In this document: in pieces, positions 63,467 to 64,000 of the stretch
Numbering within the stretch: position 1 is the first letter of the stretch
How the letters are laid out: every line of letters begins with the position of its first letter
Assembly (NCBI GenBank): GCA_948474755.1
Contig: CAOLHI010002566.1
Location: forward strand, 496,001 to 560,000
Direction: 5' to 3'
Source: Ctenosaura bakeri
Taxonomy: Eukaryota; Chordata; Lepidosauria; Squamata; Iguanidae
Length of the DNA: 64,000 bases
The notes under the pieces: model-generated
What the model saw: only the letters and a program-made list of their open reading frames with translations
What the model was told of the DNA's origin: nothing
Databases searched by the model: none
Program-made: the position numbers and the translations under genes

Positions 63467-64000
63467 GTGAGTCTCTGCCTGGGTTTTGGAGGAGGGGGCA
63501 GGGGCGGGCTTGGGGGGGGGGTGGGCTGGCTTTTTTTTTTTAAAGGGCTAGAGAGGGGAGAAGGGGAGTCTTTCAGCATCGTTCCCCCCCTCCATCCCTT
63601 GGATCTGAAGCGGTGGGGTGGGGGGAGAGGATGGAGGGAAGCAGGGCTTGCAACGCTCGCCTTTATATATTTATTTTCCGGGTGCGATGCCGTCTGTTGT
63701 GGTGCGCGGCGCTGCGATGTTTTGCAACGGGCGAGGGGTTTTCAAGCGGGATCGGGGATGCTCGGGGGGAGGGGGAGGGGGGATCCCCAAAGGGATGCTC
63801 GCTCGGGGGGGAAGGAACCCCCCACCAAGCCCCCCACCTGGGAGACTTCATGCTAGGAGCGCCAAAGGCAAGCCCTTGGCTCCCCCCTGCAAATCCCAGG
63901 GGTCTCCCCCTCCAAGGAAAGTCCCTATCTGGGGGAAAAAGGGCAGGCGGGCCCTTTGCAAGAGAAGGGGGAGTGGAGGAACCCCAGTGTCCCACCTGTT
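63467..64000 (+). other. Start of intron 1
   Basis: GTGAGT donor followed by GC-rich sequence with G-runs (63509-63522), a poly-T run (63531-63541) and long G/C runs near 63765-63835. No acceptor or second exon could be placed before the window end. Minus-strand frames here are GC artefacts. Confidence 0.55.

Larger units (their letters stand above)
62881..63600 (+). promoter_or_regulatory. CpG-rich promoter region of terminal gene
   Basis: CpG dinucleotides are much denser here than elsewhere in the window (for example CGCGCAGCGCCGCGCCGGCC at about 63097-63116). A TATA-like CTATTTAA lies at 63047-63054, which would place a start near 63075-63085. No ATG occurs between there and 63385, so 63385 would be the first start codon. 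Several long G- and C-runs could form quadruplexes. Exact start and strength cannot be read from sequence. Confidence 0.7.

Noticed and set aside
62373..63856. Long open frames of 365 and 441 aa over the promoter region
   Set aside because: They run through the tandem array, CpG-rich leader, exon and intron in frames other than the signal-peptide frame. They are open because stop codons are rare in GC-rich DNA.

Overview
The window looks like intergenic DNA of a squamate reptile (lizard or snake lineage), running into the first exon of one gene at its right end. The evidence is the repeat mix: many 5'-truncated CR1 LINEs ending in the (ATTCTATG)n tail, a BovB (RTE) LINE with tRNA-derived SINEs of the Sauria type, L2 and L1 fragments, Tigger-like DNA elements, and long microsatellites. 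There are no bacterial-type genes, operons, CRISPR arrays or intact long ORFs. The long open frames are CR1 debris, a (TTCC)n array, or GC-rich promoter sequence.

Layout. Positions 1-31300: about a dozen CR1 copies on both strands; a Tigger-like element (891-1429); a Sauria SINE split by two later insertions (4883-5506); an L2 split by a CR1 (10430-11510); an L1 tail (17520-18056); and a BovB split by a CR1 that itself carries a MITE and a SINE scrap (26010-27211). Positions 31300-46400: two Tigger-like elements each interrupted by a CR1, a complete 1-kb Tigger-like copy, a 700-bp (TTCC)n VNTR with eight copies of an embedded spacer, an old CR1 containing a young CR1, and SINEs. Positions 46400-61400: a sparser stretch with L1 tails, a long CR1 with part of its reverse transcriptase, and several foldback MITEs, two of them in nested configurations.

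The most distinctive component is an abundant family of short foldback (palindromic) elements of about 150-200 bp. Their ends read GGCCATTTCCGCAC...GTGCGGAAATGGCC, and where ends are intact they are flanked by 3-bp target-site duplications (AGA in five copies; TAT, TTT and AGT in others). About twenty copies or pieces are present. Nested insertions give the duplication length independently. I do not recognise the autonomous partner.

The right end (about 61460 onward) differs. A tandem array with 125-141-bp and 243-bp units (61463-62480) leads into a CpG-rich, G-run-rich promoter region with a TATA-like box (63047). A candidate first coding exon follows (63385-63466): a signal peptide of about 22 residues, then a consensus splice donor. 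This is the only host coding sequence I can support. The gene continues beyond the window and I cannot name it.
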